Shown here piece after piece: positions 1 through 6,698 of a stretch of 12,841 nucleotides of DNA (positions are counted from its first letter, which is position 1; every line of letters starts with the position of its first letter). A program made the translations under genes and the position numbers. The notes beneath the pieces are model-generated. The model did not search any database. It was not told the DNA's origin and saw only the letters and a list, made by a program, of their open reading frames with translations. The stretch is from Nanobdellota archaeon (GTDB lineage: Archaea > Nanobdellota > Nanobdellia > SCGC-AAA011-G17 > VGLX01): contig JAUYDG010000122.1 of assembly GCA_030691925.1 (NCBI GenBank), forward strand, positions 1 to 12,841. The letters are read 5' to 3'.

Positions 1-459
1 AAGAAAAAAGAATTCTATGACCATGAAGAGGATATAGGCCTTAAAATATGCGGTGAAGGATTTTTTGTAACAAAAAAAATCAAGCCATACGTGCTTTACG
101 AGCCTCAAAACAAAAAATATTACGGGTTTGGAGAGGCCCTAATTGGTGTAAAACTTGAAAAACAAAATAAGAAAATCAGTTGGAAAGACCCTGTTGTTAT
201 AAACCCTTACATTCACCCGGCCTTGCCCTCTAAAGAAAGAAAGCCCTGCCAAAAAATCTGCAATGGCAAATTCGAATACAGCAAGGCAGTCAAAGGAAGG
301 AGTATAGAAGAAGCCCTAAGGATAATTCTCGCAGAAGCTAAACGCATGATACTTAACGGTTACTTTGGTGAAAAAGGCGCATGGCATTGCCTTACAGAAA
401 CCCAGTTTCAAAGCCTAGAAGTAACAAAGTTTAACCCTAAAGAGGTGGCGAACCAATGA
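1..459 (+). CDS. E2-like (UBC-fold) protein, 5' truncated by window edge
   Basis: The frame is open from base 1, so the 5' end lies outside the window; 152 codons are visible. A GTG at 91 is an internal valine, not a convincing start. An Ile-His-Pro-Ala stretch (His at visible codon 72) is followed by Cys at codons 83 and 87 in the context CQKICNGKF, and then by an amphipathic helix (codons about 98-116). This recalls the HPN...G.IC core and following helix of E2 conjugating enzymes and of the divergent prokaryotic E2 families; Cys87 is the best candidate for the thioester cysteine. The residues before it alternate as expected for a beta meander. Its stop overlaps the start of the next gene, an E1-like enzyme, and a JAB protease follows, which is the usual company of an E2. 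The assignment rests on one motif plus context. A different alpha/beta protein remains possible, and the missing N-terminus prevents a full fold check. Confidence 0.5.
   Translation, partial: KKKEFYDHEEDIGLKICGEGFFVTKKIKPYVLYEPQNKKYYGFGEALIGVKLEKQNKKISWKDPVVINPYIHPALPSKERKPCQKICNGKFEYSKAVKGRSIEEALRIILAEAKRMILNGYFGEKGAWHCLTETQFQSLEVTKFNPKEVANQ
442..448 (+). promoter_or_regulatory. Shine-Dalgarno site of the E1-like gene
   Basis: GAGGTGG lies seven bases before the ATG at 456. It is a strong match to the anti-Shine-Dalgarno end of archaeal 16S rRNA, and it fixes the start that overlaps the preceding stop as ATGA. Confidence 0.7.
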
Positions 460-1874
460 GAAACTACAGCAGACAAGCTGTCTTTGACCAGGAAAAATTA
501 GCAGCTGCCAAAATAACCCTAGTAGGCGCAGGAGCACTAAGTAACTATCTGTGCGCTTATATGTCAGGATTAGGAATAAAAAATATAAGCATAATAGACG
601 ACACCCCATACCAAAACGAGCCCAACGAGTTCCTGTTAAAAAACTTCAAAGGCGCTAAAGTCAAAGGTCTTGAAGAAAAAATTAGAGAGATTAACCCAGA
701 AATTCACATAACCCCCATCAATAGCCCGGCCATAGACTTTCTTGTAGGGCAGCCAGACTTGCTCATCGATTTGACTAACAATCCTGAGTCAAAAAAGAAA
801 TGCAAAGAATTCTCAAAAAAGACAGATAGCATCAAAAAATTGATCAGCGCTTCTTCAAGCGAGAATAACGGAAGCATAAGAATTTACACCCCTCAGAGCA
901 ATCCTGCTTTAATTCTTAAAAAAAATGCTCCAAAAGTTTTATTCCTAGAAAAAGATGATTTTTCCCTGGACAATTATAAAGATCTTCCACAAGGTAATTT
1001 AACCAGCGGCCTTATTGCAGCAATCTTGTTGGACGAATTAAGAAAAGCTATAATCCCTTTAGATAATGAGTACTCTTTAAAAAACAAAGTGGACTTTTCT
1101 CTCTACGCTGAAAAAAGATTTAATTCGGGATTAAGATTTGATGAAAAAAAAGATGACCTTTCTAAGCTCAGCGTGCTTGTTGCCGGAGCAGGAGGTATTG
1201 GAACTTATGTATGCCTAAACCTTGCTTTGATGGGGGTCGGGAGCATAGACCTCTACGATGGGGACACGATAGAAGACCATAACCTCAACAGGCAGGTTTT
1301 TTATTACAACAAAATAGGGCATAAAAAAGCTGAAGTTCTTGCTGAAAGGCTTAACAAGTTAGCAAAACCATACATAAACCCCCATCCTTACTACTTAAAA
1401 GATATTTCAAAGTTAAGGAAAAGGTATGATATCATTTTTTCATGCTTGGACAACTGGCAGTACAGGTTCATGCTGAGTGATTACGCTGCAAAGAATAAAA
1501 TACCTTTCATCAATGGTTCTGTGACAACGTTTAATGCCTATGCAGATTTTTATAACTGCTTAAGCTGTAAATATGACACAAGGAGAGTATTAGAAAATGA
1601 AAAAAACCAAAGCCCCAGAGCGGGAAGCTGTTCCAATGTTGAAAATTCTAATGTCGTGATGGCTAACGCCTTTGTTGGCGCTTTGATGGCTTCTGAAACT
1701 AAAGCAGTAGCATATCCTGATAAGTATAAACCCCTGTACAAGAAAGAAATGTCGTATAGCTCGCAGGGCGCCGATTATCTTAGATTTACAGTCTCAAACC
1801 AAGTTTTGAGCTGCCTGTGCCATAAAAAAACCGAAGGATGTGAGTGCCATGAAAACCCTATTCAGCCCATATAA
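456..1874 (+). CDS. Double-domain E1/ThiF-like adenylating enzyme
   Basis: This 472-residue protein contains two ThiF/E1 Rossmann domains. The N-terminal half (1 to about 215) begins with YSRQ (4-7), the position of the arginine finger in eukaryotic E1 inactive halves, then GAGALS (24-29). It lacks the NLxRQ motif, so it looks like a non-catalytic adenylation domain. The C-terminal half (about 216-472) has the full set: GAGGIG (244-249), DGD (268-270), NLNRQ (276-280), HKKAEVL (289-295) and LDN (331-333), consistent with ATP-dependent adenylation of a ubiquitin-like C-terminus. CLSC (368-371) and the Cys cluster at 453, 455, 462 and 464 could bind zinc. Cys392, in the context GSCSN, is a candidate thioester cysteine. 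The fused inactive-plus-active layout resembles eukaryotic E1s and E1s of bacterial ubiquitin-like operons more than plain MoeB/ThiF. It overlaps both neighbours. The family call is firm; the modifier it activates is not seen. Confidence 0.85.
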   Translation: MRNYSRQAVFDQEKLAAAKITLVGAGALSNYLCAYMSGLGIKNISIIDDTPYQNEPNEFLLKNFKGAKVKGLEEKIREINPEIHITPINSPAIDFLVGQPDLLIDLTNNPESKKKCKEFSKKTDSIKKLISASSSENNGSIRIYTPQSNPALILKKNAPKVLFLEKDDFSLDNYKDLPQGNLTSGLIAAILLDELRKAIIPLDNEYSLKNKVDFSLYAEKRFNSGLRFDEKKDDLSKLSVLVAGAGGIGTYVCLNLALMGVGSIDLYDGDTIEDHNLNRQVFYYNKIGHKKAEVLAERLNKLAKPYINPHPYYLKDISKLRKRYDIIFSCLDNWQYRFMLSDYAAKNKIPFINGSVTTFNAYADFYNCLSCKYDTRRVLENEKNQSPRAGSCSNVENSNVVMANAFVGALMASETKAVAYPDKYKPLYKKEMSYSSQGADYLRFTVSNQVLSCLCHKKTEGCECHENPIQPI

Positions 1875-3534
1875 GGAATTACCTGAAATCAGTACTGTAA
1901 AGATCACAAAAGAAGCGTTCTACAAGATGAACCTTTATGCAAGCATAGTCTCAGAAATAGTGGGCAGTGATAAAGAATGTGTTGGCGCTTTATTTAACTA
2001 CAAGGGAAAATATGATAATATAGCAAGGGATGTTTACTTATGCAGGCAGGAAATAAGTTCTGTAAGCGCAATACCTTCGGGTGATGGCGAGCATTACACA
2101 GAACTGAAAAATGGCAAAGAAGATATTGGGATTTGGCACAGCCACGGGAACATTTCCGTTTTTCATTCCCCAGATGATGTAAGGACGCTTACAAAGCTGT
2201 ATGGTGAAACGAATAACAGGATGATTGTTCATGAAAATAAAAAAGACCTTGAATACATCTTGGATGGCAGGGCGATAAGGCTTTTAGAAAAAGGAAGCAA
2301 TAAAGGAATTCTGATAGAAGGCGACATTAAAAGTGTAAAATACTTTGAACGCGAAAGCGAAGAAAATGCAGAATGCCTAACAGAGCTAAACAGGCGCGTT
2401 TTAAACAGCATCGTTATTAACAAGCATTCTTATTCCGGGGGTTATACAAACCCTCAACCGCATCATGACTACGATGCTGAAATATGGGCGGGTTATGATA
2501 AGAACGAGCCTAAAAGGAAAGAGCATGCGCCTCTCGAACTTCTGGATGAGAAAAACAACCTCCAAATAGACGAAGAGGAAATGGTTAAAGAGGTAGGCGA
2601 AAAAGTAAGACTACAGGGAAAAGGATGTTACTTAAAATATCTTCCTGGCTATCAAAAAGTTCTTGAAAAATATAAAGGTGCAAAAAACGCCAAAAACGCA
2701 GAGCATATCGAGGAAATCATCAAACATGAAGAAATACGTGAAGAGCCCAGCCTTACAGGAATAATCCAAAAACAGGAAGAATCTGCAAAACAAGAGGTAG
2801 AGCACGATCAGGCCCTACGCAAAACGAAAACATATAAGGAAAGGCTTGAAGAGTTTTACAACACGCTCAACAGCCATGGAGATTCCACTGATAAGATTCT
2901 TGCTGAGCTATGCCGGGCTTATTCTGGAAAAGAAGAATGGTGCTGGATAAAAAGGCATGAAAAAGGAAATGAAATACTAAAAAAATTAAAAAAAAAGAAT
3001 CTGGCACCTGAACATAAAAACACATTAGAAAATATAAAAGGAATAGTGGAGAGCAACAAATACCTGAAAAGAAACTACCCAACAATATCCAAAGATATCC
3101 TAAAAAAACTGGGGCAAAAAGAAACACCGGAAACTAAATTTAACACCAAAGATAAAATAAGAAAAGCCCTGACAATCGCCGCACTATCCGCAGGCATCGC
3201 TGTGCTAACAGCAGCCTTAACGCTAATACCTGAGAATTACAAGCCAAAAGAAGAATATGCGACCCAAAAACCATCAGTCGTGTATACTGTCAAAAAAGGG
3301 GATACGCTATGGGGCATGGCAAAAAGCTACCTAAAGGAAAAAGGCATAGCAATAGATGACCAGCAGCTGTACCTAATCGTAGACAAAATTGCCGAAGAAA
3401 ACGGCAAAGGCAAACAGGCCGAATACAGCACAGCCGGCAAAGAAAAGAAAAACCCCCATTACATCAAACCAGGGCAAAAAATAAAGCTCTCAGAAAAAAT
3501 ACTGAAATATATCAAGAAAGGAGGAAAAAAATGA
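1849..3534 (+). CDS. JAMM/MPN (JAB) metalloprotease with transmembrane segment and LysM domain
   Basis: This 561-residue protein starts at ATG 1849, inside the end of the E1-like gene; a GTG at 1840 is an alternative. Residues about 15-150 form a JAB/MPN domain with a complete zinc-protease motif: Glu43 (context DKECVGALF), His97-Ser-His99, then after seven residues Ser107-Pro-Asp-Asp110, matching HxHx7SxxD. Such enzymes remove ubiquitin-like proteins from targets or trim their precursors. Residues about 160-430 are charged and helical with no recognised domain. A hydrophobic segment (about 439-461) follows a basic stretch, suggesting a cytoplasmic N-terminus. The C-terminus (about 477-549) is a LysM domain (YTVKKGDTLWGMA ... 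IKPGQKIKL) that would face outward; LysM binds N-acetylglucosamine-type glycans. A JAB protease tethered to LysM is unusual. The gene ends in an ATGA overlap with the regulator gene. The JAB and LysM assignments are firm; topology is inferred. Confidence 0.88.
   Translation: MKTLFSPYKELPEISTVKITKEAFYKMNLYASIVSEIVGSDKECVGALFNYKGKYDNIARDVYLCRQEISSVSAIPSGDGEHYTELKNGKEDIGIWHSHGNISVFHSPDDVRTLTKLYGETNNRMIVHENKKDLEYILDGRAIRLLEKGSNKGILIEGDIKSVKYFERESEENAECLTELNRRVLNSIVINKHSYSGGYTNPQPHHDYDAEIWAGYDKNEPKRKEHAPLELLDEKNNLQIDEEEMVKEVGEKVRLQGKGCYLKYLPGYQKVLEKYKGAKNAKNAEHIEEIIKHEEIREEPSLTGIIQKQEESAKQEVEHDQALRKTKTYKERLEEFYNTLNSHGDSTDKILAELCRAYSGKEEWCWIKRHEKGNEILKKLKKKNLAPEHKNTLENIKGIVESNKYLKRNYPTISKDILKKLGQKETPETKFNTKDKIRKALTIAALSAGIAVLTAALTLIPENYKPKEEYATQKPSVVYTVKKGDTLWGMAKSYLKEKGIAIDDQQLYLIVDKIAEENGKGKQAEYSTAGKEKKNPHYIKPGQKIKLSEKILKYIKKGGKK
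3520..3524 (+). promoter_or_regulatory. Shine-Dalgarno site of the Lrp-like gene
   Basis: GGAGG lies six bases before the ATG at 3531, inside the end of the JAB gene. It fixes the start of the regulator gene in the ATGA overlap. Confidence 0.7.
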
Positions 3535-3974
3535 AACCTCAGGAATTGAAAATATTACAGGAGCTAAGGAAGAACTCCCGCCGCAGCCTGACGGACATAA
3601 GCGACTCGACAGGCATACCATTAAGCACGGTATTCAAAAAAGTAAGCCTATTTGAAAAATCATTAGTGAAAAAATACGTCACCCTAATCGATTTTAACAC
3701 GCTTGGGCTTAACATAAGAATAAGCCTAGTCCTGAAATCCAAGGACAGGGAATCATTGAAAAAATTCCTTTCAGCACACAAAAACGTCAACTCGCTGTAC
3801 AGGATAAGCCCAGGCTTTGATTTCTTCGTCGAAACCATCTTTCCCAACATGCTGGAATTTGAGAACTTCGTAGAAGAGATTAATGACCTGGTCATAGACA
3901 AAAAGGTGTTCCACATCATCGAAGACCTGCGTAAGGAGGACTTTGCAATTATCAAAGATGAACGGGCTAAATGA
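3531..3974 (+). CDS. Lrp/AsnC-family transcriptional regulator
   Basis: This 147-residue protein has the two-part layout of the Lrp/AsnC family. A winged helix-turn-helix lies at the N-terminus (about residues 5-50, with LTDISDSTGIPLSTVFKKV as the helix-turn-helix). A RAM-type alpha/beta ligand and oligomerisation domain follows (about 52-135), including the SPGFDFFVE strand (93-101). Length is typical of the family. It sits in the middle of the E2/E1/JAB operon, starting in an ATGA overlap with the JAB gene, so it is co-transcribed and may autoregulate the cluster in response to a small molecule. That role is inferred from position. The RAM half is divergent, so the effector cannot be predicted. 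It could also act at a distance on other genes. Confidence 0.8.
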   Translation: MKPQELKILQELRKNSRRSLTDISDSTGIPLSTVFKKVSLFEKSLVKKYVTLIDFNTLGLNIRISLVLKSKDRESLKKFLSAHKNVNSLYRISPGFDFFVETIFPNMLEFENFVEEINDLVIDKKVFHIIEDLRKEDFAIIKDERAK

Positions 3975-5223
3975 GGATGTAATACTAGAATACCTTGTCG
4001 AAAACATAGATAAAGACTTGATAAGAGCTTACCCAGTAAAAGCTGTATTAATGCTGGACTACTGCTACAAGAAAGGGGAGCAACTGCCTAAAGACTACTT
4101 TTCAGGATTTACATCAAAAATACTCAACAAACAAATAAACACAAGCACTAAAATGATAAAACTTGACGAATCTGACCTTATTGACTGCCTGTTCATCGAA
4201 TCTTACGGGCAACTCCTGCCAGAGAATGCAAAAGCCCTGCTACCACGGGCAAAGACAGCTAAAGACTACAAAGCCATAATAGCCATAAGCGAATTATCGA
4301 AGAATACGGGCAGCATAATAAACCCCTCAAGCGATTTAGACTCAAAATTATCCCACCTAGCCAGATCTTATACTGAATCAGACCTGGAGCAAGAAATAAA
4401 AAAAGAATACGACCAAACAAGAAGGCTGTCGATACATATCAACAGCAAATTAAGAAAACCGTTCAACAAGGAGCTTGCCGAAGATCTTGACAGCATAAAA
4501 AAGGAGATAACCAAAAAATTCGAAGCTTACTCAAAATACCCTTACACTCCTGCCACAGCCAGGGTCCTGGAACTGCTCAGAGAATCGAATAGAGCTATCG
4601 ACACCAGGCTTAGGGCTGAAAGAAGCAGAATAGACGAAGAATACTACAACATCAAAACCCAGTTTGAAAATGGCGTCTGGGATAATGAAAAAAGAATAAG
4701 CAAGCTGATACGCCTACGGCCAGAACTTAAAGAAACAAGAGAAAAATACTGCACTGCCTTATGCGAAGAGGGCGGGATAAACTGCGAGTCATTGGACATC
4801 AAGATCAAAGAAACAATAGAGCGCTACGAACACATAAGGGATGTAAAAGAAGAATTTGAAGAAGTCAAAAGAAGGATATCAGGCTATTACGAAGAAACAG
4901 AAAACATATTCCGCATGCCTATCGAGCATTCTTCCATACAAACACTCAACACCATATACTCTGATCTTAAACAATCAGCAGACAAGAAATTCCCAGACTA
5001 CATACAAGGCTTGCAGGAAAAACACCGCCCAGGCATAGAAAAAATCATGCTACGCATCAAACAGAAATACACACAAAGAGTCAGCTACTTAATAGGCCAA
5101 AGCGCGAGATGCAGACAAAAAATTGACAGGTCAGTCTTCTCTTGGCAAACAAAAAAACTTAACGAAGAATTAGAGAAGCACAACCTAGAACTAGGAGCGT
5201 GGTCAAAATGCCAGATAGTCTAA
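3958..5223 (+). CDS. Helical protein of unknown function in the E1/JAB operon
   Basis: I do not recognise this 421-residue protein. It has no signal peptide and no membrane segment. It is strongly charged and helix-rich: residues 1 to about 125 look like a helical repeat or bundle, and about 140-190, 205-240 and 280-320 have coiled-coil character. The start is uncertain. ATG 3958 overlaps the regulator gene by 17 bases but lies 18 bases after the only good ribosome site (GGAGG, 3935-3939), while a TTG at 3943 is only three bases after it. Its 3' end overlaps the next gene by 16 bases, so it belongs to the same transcript as the E1 and JAB genes. Possible roles are a scaffold, adaptor or modified substrate of the conjugation system, but nothing in the sequence shows which. 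Confidence 0.8.
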   Translation: MNGLNEDVILEYLVENIDKDLIRAYPVKAVLMLDYCYKKGEQLPKDYFSGFTSKILNKQINTSTKMIKLDESDLIDCLFIESYGQLLPENAKALLPRAKTAKDYKAIIAISELSKNTGSIINPSSDLDSKLSHLARSYTESDLEQEIKKEYDQTRRLSIHINSKLRKPFNKELAEDLDSIKKEITKKFEAYSKYPYTPATARVLELLRESNRAIDTRLRAERSRIDEEYYNIKTQFENGVWDNEKRISKLIRLRPELKETREKYCTALCEEGGINCESLDIKIKETIERYEHIRDVKEEFEEVKRRISGYYEETENIFRMPIEHSSIQTLNTIYSDLKQSADKKFPDYIQGLQEKHRPGIEKIMLRIKQKYTQRVSYLIGQSARCRQKIDRSVFSWQTKKLNEELEKHNLELGAWSKCQIV

Positions 5224-5789
5224 ACGACTTAATCGAAAAAACCATAAACTCCAATGACCGGCTGTTAAACAGAGGAAAGCAAAAACTTAACAACCAAACA
5301 TTCAAAGAATCAGAGCTGAAAAGGAAACTCAAAAAAGGAGTGATATACGCAGCGGTAATCTCAGCCCTGACCTTCGGAATTTACGGCACCAATCAAGGGA
5401 TATACAAGTATAAAGCGTACATATCCCAAAAAAATAAAGAAATAGGATACTACCAAAAAAAGTTTGATGAAGTCCAGCACCATTACAACAACAGAGATTA
5501 TGTTATAGCAGACAGGATTAGCGAGAGCCTGCAGGAAGAGCTGGGTAAAGAATGGTTTTTCTCCCCGACCAATAGCTTATACAAAGAAGTTAAAAAATAC
5601 GACGATGAGCTTATCGACCCCGAAATCAAAAGAATAAAACGAGAAAAGCTCTATGCAGCTTTAAAGGGGTTTCCTAGAAACGTGTTTTATAAGCTGGAAG
5701 AAAAATGGGACAATGCCACCAAAAACGAAAGGTTATTTGTTTATATCTGCGGGGCAGGGTTGTTAATCTACCTGCTCAAGAAACGTTGA
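5208..5789 (+). CDS. Small two-segment membrane protein, last gene of the E1/JAB operon
   Basis: This 193-residue protein of unknown function starts at ATG 5208, ten bases after GGAG (5194-5197); a GTG at 5199 is too close to that site. A hydrophilic, basic N-terminus (1-43, ending KRKLKK) precedes a membrane segment at about 44-60. The middle (about 65-170) is helical and charged. The last 20 residues form a second hydrophobic stretch ending in KKR, a tail-anchor-like arrangement. By the positive-inside rule both ends would be cytoplasmic and the central helical part outside. It overlaps the preceding gene by 16 bases and is probably made with the JAB-LysM protein, so a membrane complex with it is plausible but unproven. 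No family is recognised. Confidence 0.78.
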   Translation: MPDSLNDLIEKTINSNDRLLNRGKQKLNNQTFKESELKRKLKKGVIYAAVISALTFGIYGTNQGIYKYKAYISQKNKEIGYYQKKFDEVQHHYNNRDYVIADRISESLQEELGKEWFFSPTNSLYKEVKKYDDELIDPEIKRIKREKLYAALKGFPRNVFYKLEEKWDNATKNERLFVYICGAGLLIYLLKKR

Positions 5790-5791
5790 CA

Positions 5792-5797
5792 AGAAAA
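5792..5797 (-). terminator. Possible U-tract terminator of the minus-strand membrane protein gene
   Basis: A run of six A on the plus strand gives a U-tract on the minus-strand transcript, about 65 bases after the stop of that gene. No strong hairpin is seen. Confidence 0.25.
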
Positions 5798-5851
5798 AAC
5801 TATTACCCGTAACCAGGCCAGTCCCCTTTCGGCATTTGCTGTTTCCTAAGC

Positions 5852-5857
5852 TTTTTT
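5852..5857 (+). terminator. Possible U-tract terminator of the E1/JAB operon
   Basis: A run of six T lies 62 bases after the last stop of the operon, within a weak inverted repeat CCTAA/TTAGG (5845-5860). Archaeal intrinsic termination needs mainly a U-tract. The 72-base gap between the two convergent genes (5790-5861) otherwise holds nothing I recognise. Confidence 0.3.
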
Positions 5858-5861
5858 AGGG

Positions 5862-6590
5862 TCATCGCTTTCTCCTCTGCAACCAGCCTGCCAAGCCCCT
5901 CGCGCTTCTTCCGCCCAAGGATTTCATCCCATAATACGTGCCTCCGGCTCCGCTGCCGAGGCCTGACCAGAATCCTGGCCCAGGGGTACGAGGCATCCTT
6001 CCACCACCGCCTCCACCACCGCCTTTACCGCGCCAAAGGAGGTATACACAAATCAATGCGATTATCACAAAAACCAAAACCGTGTTCTCATCTATCCAAA
6101 CCAATGCAGGGCTTAGGGCGCTAGATGTGTACTCTTCTACCAATACACCCTGCCATTTGAACAGGGCATAGGCAATCGCCCCATAGAGCAGCAATATGAG
6201 AAATATCTTACCGCCACTACCCCATCTCCTAAGATCTGCTATAAAACTCCCTAATAAATAAGGGATTAGGAAGAATATTATCAGGAACAAAACGGTGTAA
6301 AACCCGGCAATATATTCAAAATACTCTTCGGGCATGAACCTTATGCCCAGCATAGAGATTATTAAAGAAGCTAGCGCAGCTGCCCCCCTATTATAAGGCA
6401 TTATCCGCTCTAATGACTTGAAGATAAAGATAAACGCTAGTAGCCATATGCCTGCTTTTGCATAAGCCAAGTCGCCTGTTGAGTTGAATACTGCAGACAA
6501 AGTGTCTTCTATGCCTTCTGCTATCTGGGCTGAAACAAAAGGTATTAAGGTTAGGGCTAGAAGGATGATAAACCAGGTCTTTTTGTTCAT
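5862..6590 (-). CDS. Multi-pass membrane protein with signal peptide and Gly-rich tail
   Basis: This 242-residue protein of unknown function begins with a signal-peptide-like segment (MNKKTW, hydrophobic 7-19, possible cleavage after SAQ at 20-22). Hydrophobic segments follow at about 46-60, 68-84, 92-116, 128-145 and 168-186. After the last one, a run of eight glycines (190-197) opens a Gly/Pro/Arg-rich basic tail to the end (GRMPRTPGPG ... QRRKR), probably cytoplasmic. The glycine run is encoded by two copies of a 12-base unit. It has its own TATA box and no convincing ribosome site, consistent with a leaderless message. It converges on the E1/JAB operon and diverges from a small membrane protein gene. 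The general layout recalls pore or secretion-channel components, but no family can be named. Confidence 0.75.
   Translation of the reverse strand: MNKKTWFIILLALTLIPFVSAQIAEGIEDTLSAVFNSTGDLAYAKAGIWLLAFIFIFKSLERIMPYNRGAAALASLIISMLGIRFMPEEYFEYIAGFYTVLFLIIFFLIPYLLGSFIADLRRWGSGGKIFLILLLYGAIAYALFKWQGVLVEEYTSSALSPALVWIDENTVLVFVIIALICVYLLWRGKGGGGGGGGRMPRTPGPGFWSGLGSGAGGTYYGMKSLGGRSARGLAGWLQRRKR
6000..6023. repeat. Two copies of a 12-base unit encoding the poly-Gly run
   Basis: On the minus strand GGCGGTGGTGGA occurs twice in tandem and encodes eight glycines between the last membrane segment and the basic tail. Such a unit can change copy number by slippage without a frameshift. Confidence 0.7.
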
Positions 6591-6594
6591 GATA

Positions 6595-6606
6595 CCTTTT
6601 AAAAGG
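6595..6606. promoter_or_regulatory. 12-base perfect palindrome at the predicted start point of the membrane protein gene
   Basis: CCTTTTAAAAGG is a perfect inverted repeat lying between the minus-strand TATA box and the start codon at 6590, where a repressor would block transcription. It could also arise by chance in AT-rich DNA. Confidence 0.35.
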
Positions 6607-6613
6607 CTTTTTG

Positions 6614-6622
6614 TTATATAAA
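6614..6622 (-). promoter_or_regulatory. TATA box of the minus-strand membrane protein gene
   Basis: The minus strand reads TTTATATAA, centred about 28 bases before the ATG at 6590. With the usual archaeal spacing of about 25 bases, transcription would start within a few bases of the ATG, giving a leaderless message. Confidence 0.55.
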
Positions 6623-6640
6623 TATTCTGCCGGCAGTAAC

Positions 6641-6655
6641 CGAAAGGTTTATATA
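6641..6655 (+). promoter_or_regulatory. BRE/TATA promoter of the small membrane protein gene
   Basis: CGAAAGGTTTATATA is a classic archaeal BRE plus TATA box. Its TATA centre, near 6652, predicts a start around 6678, leaving a short leader of about 20 bases that contains the ribosome site GGGAG (6686-6690). Confidence 0.75.
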
Positions 6656-6698
6656 CTTAATAATCACTTATTAGTAGTAACGTTTGGGAGTGTATACG

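Noticed and set aside
91..459. GTG at 91 as the start of the first gene
   Set aside because: The frame is open through to base 1 with plausible protein sequence before it, and there is no ribosome site or promoter in front of the GTG; the gene is truncated by the window edge.
3502..3534. Gly-Gly near the end of the JAB-LysM protein as a ubiquitin-like tail
   Set aside because: The residues before it belong to a LysM domain, not a beta-grasp fold, and the run is simply Lys/Gly-rich.
3539..3955. 138-codon minus-strand open frame opposite the Lrp-like gene
   Set aside because: The plus-strand frame has clear helix-turn-helix and RAM features and a good ribosome site; the reverse frame is a shadow.
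5941..6030. CCACC-rich repeats as a CRISPR or regulatory repeat array
   Set aside because: The period is 12 bases with no spacers, and it encodes a glycine linker.
5938..6171. Pro-rich plus-strand open frame opposite the Gly-rich tail
   Set aside because: The proline run is the reverse complement of the glycine repeat; the minus-strand frame has membrane segments, a signal peptide and a promoter.
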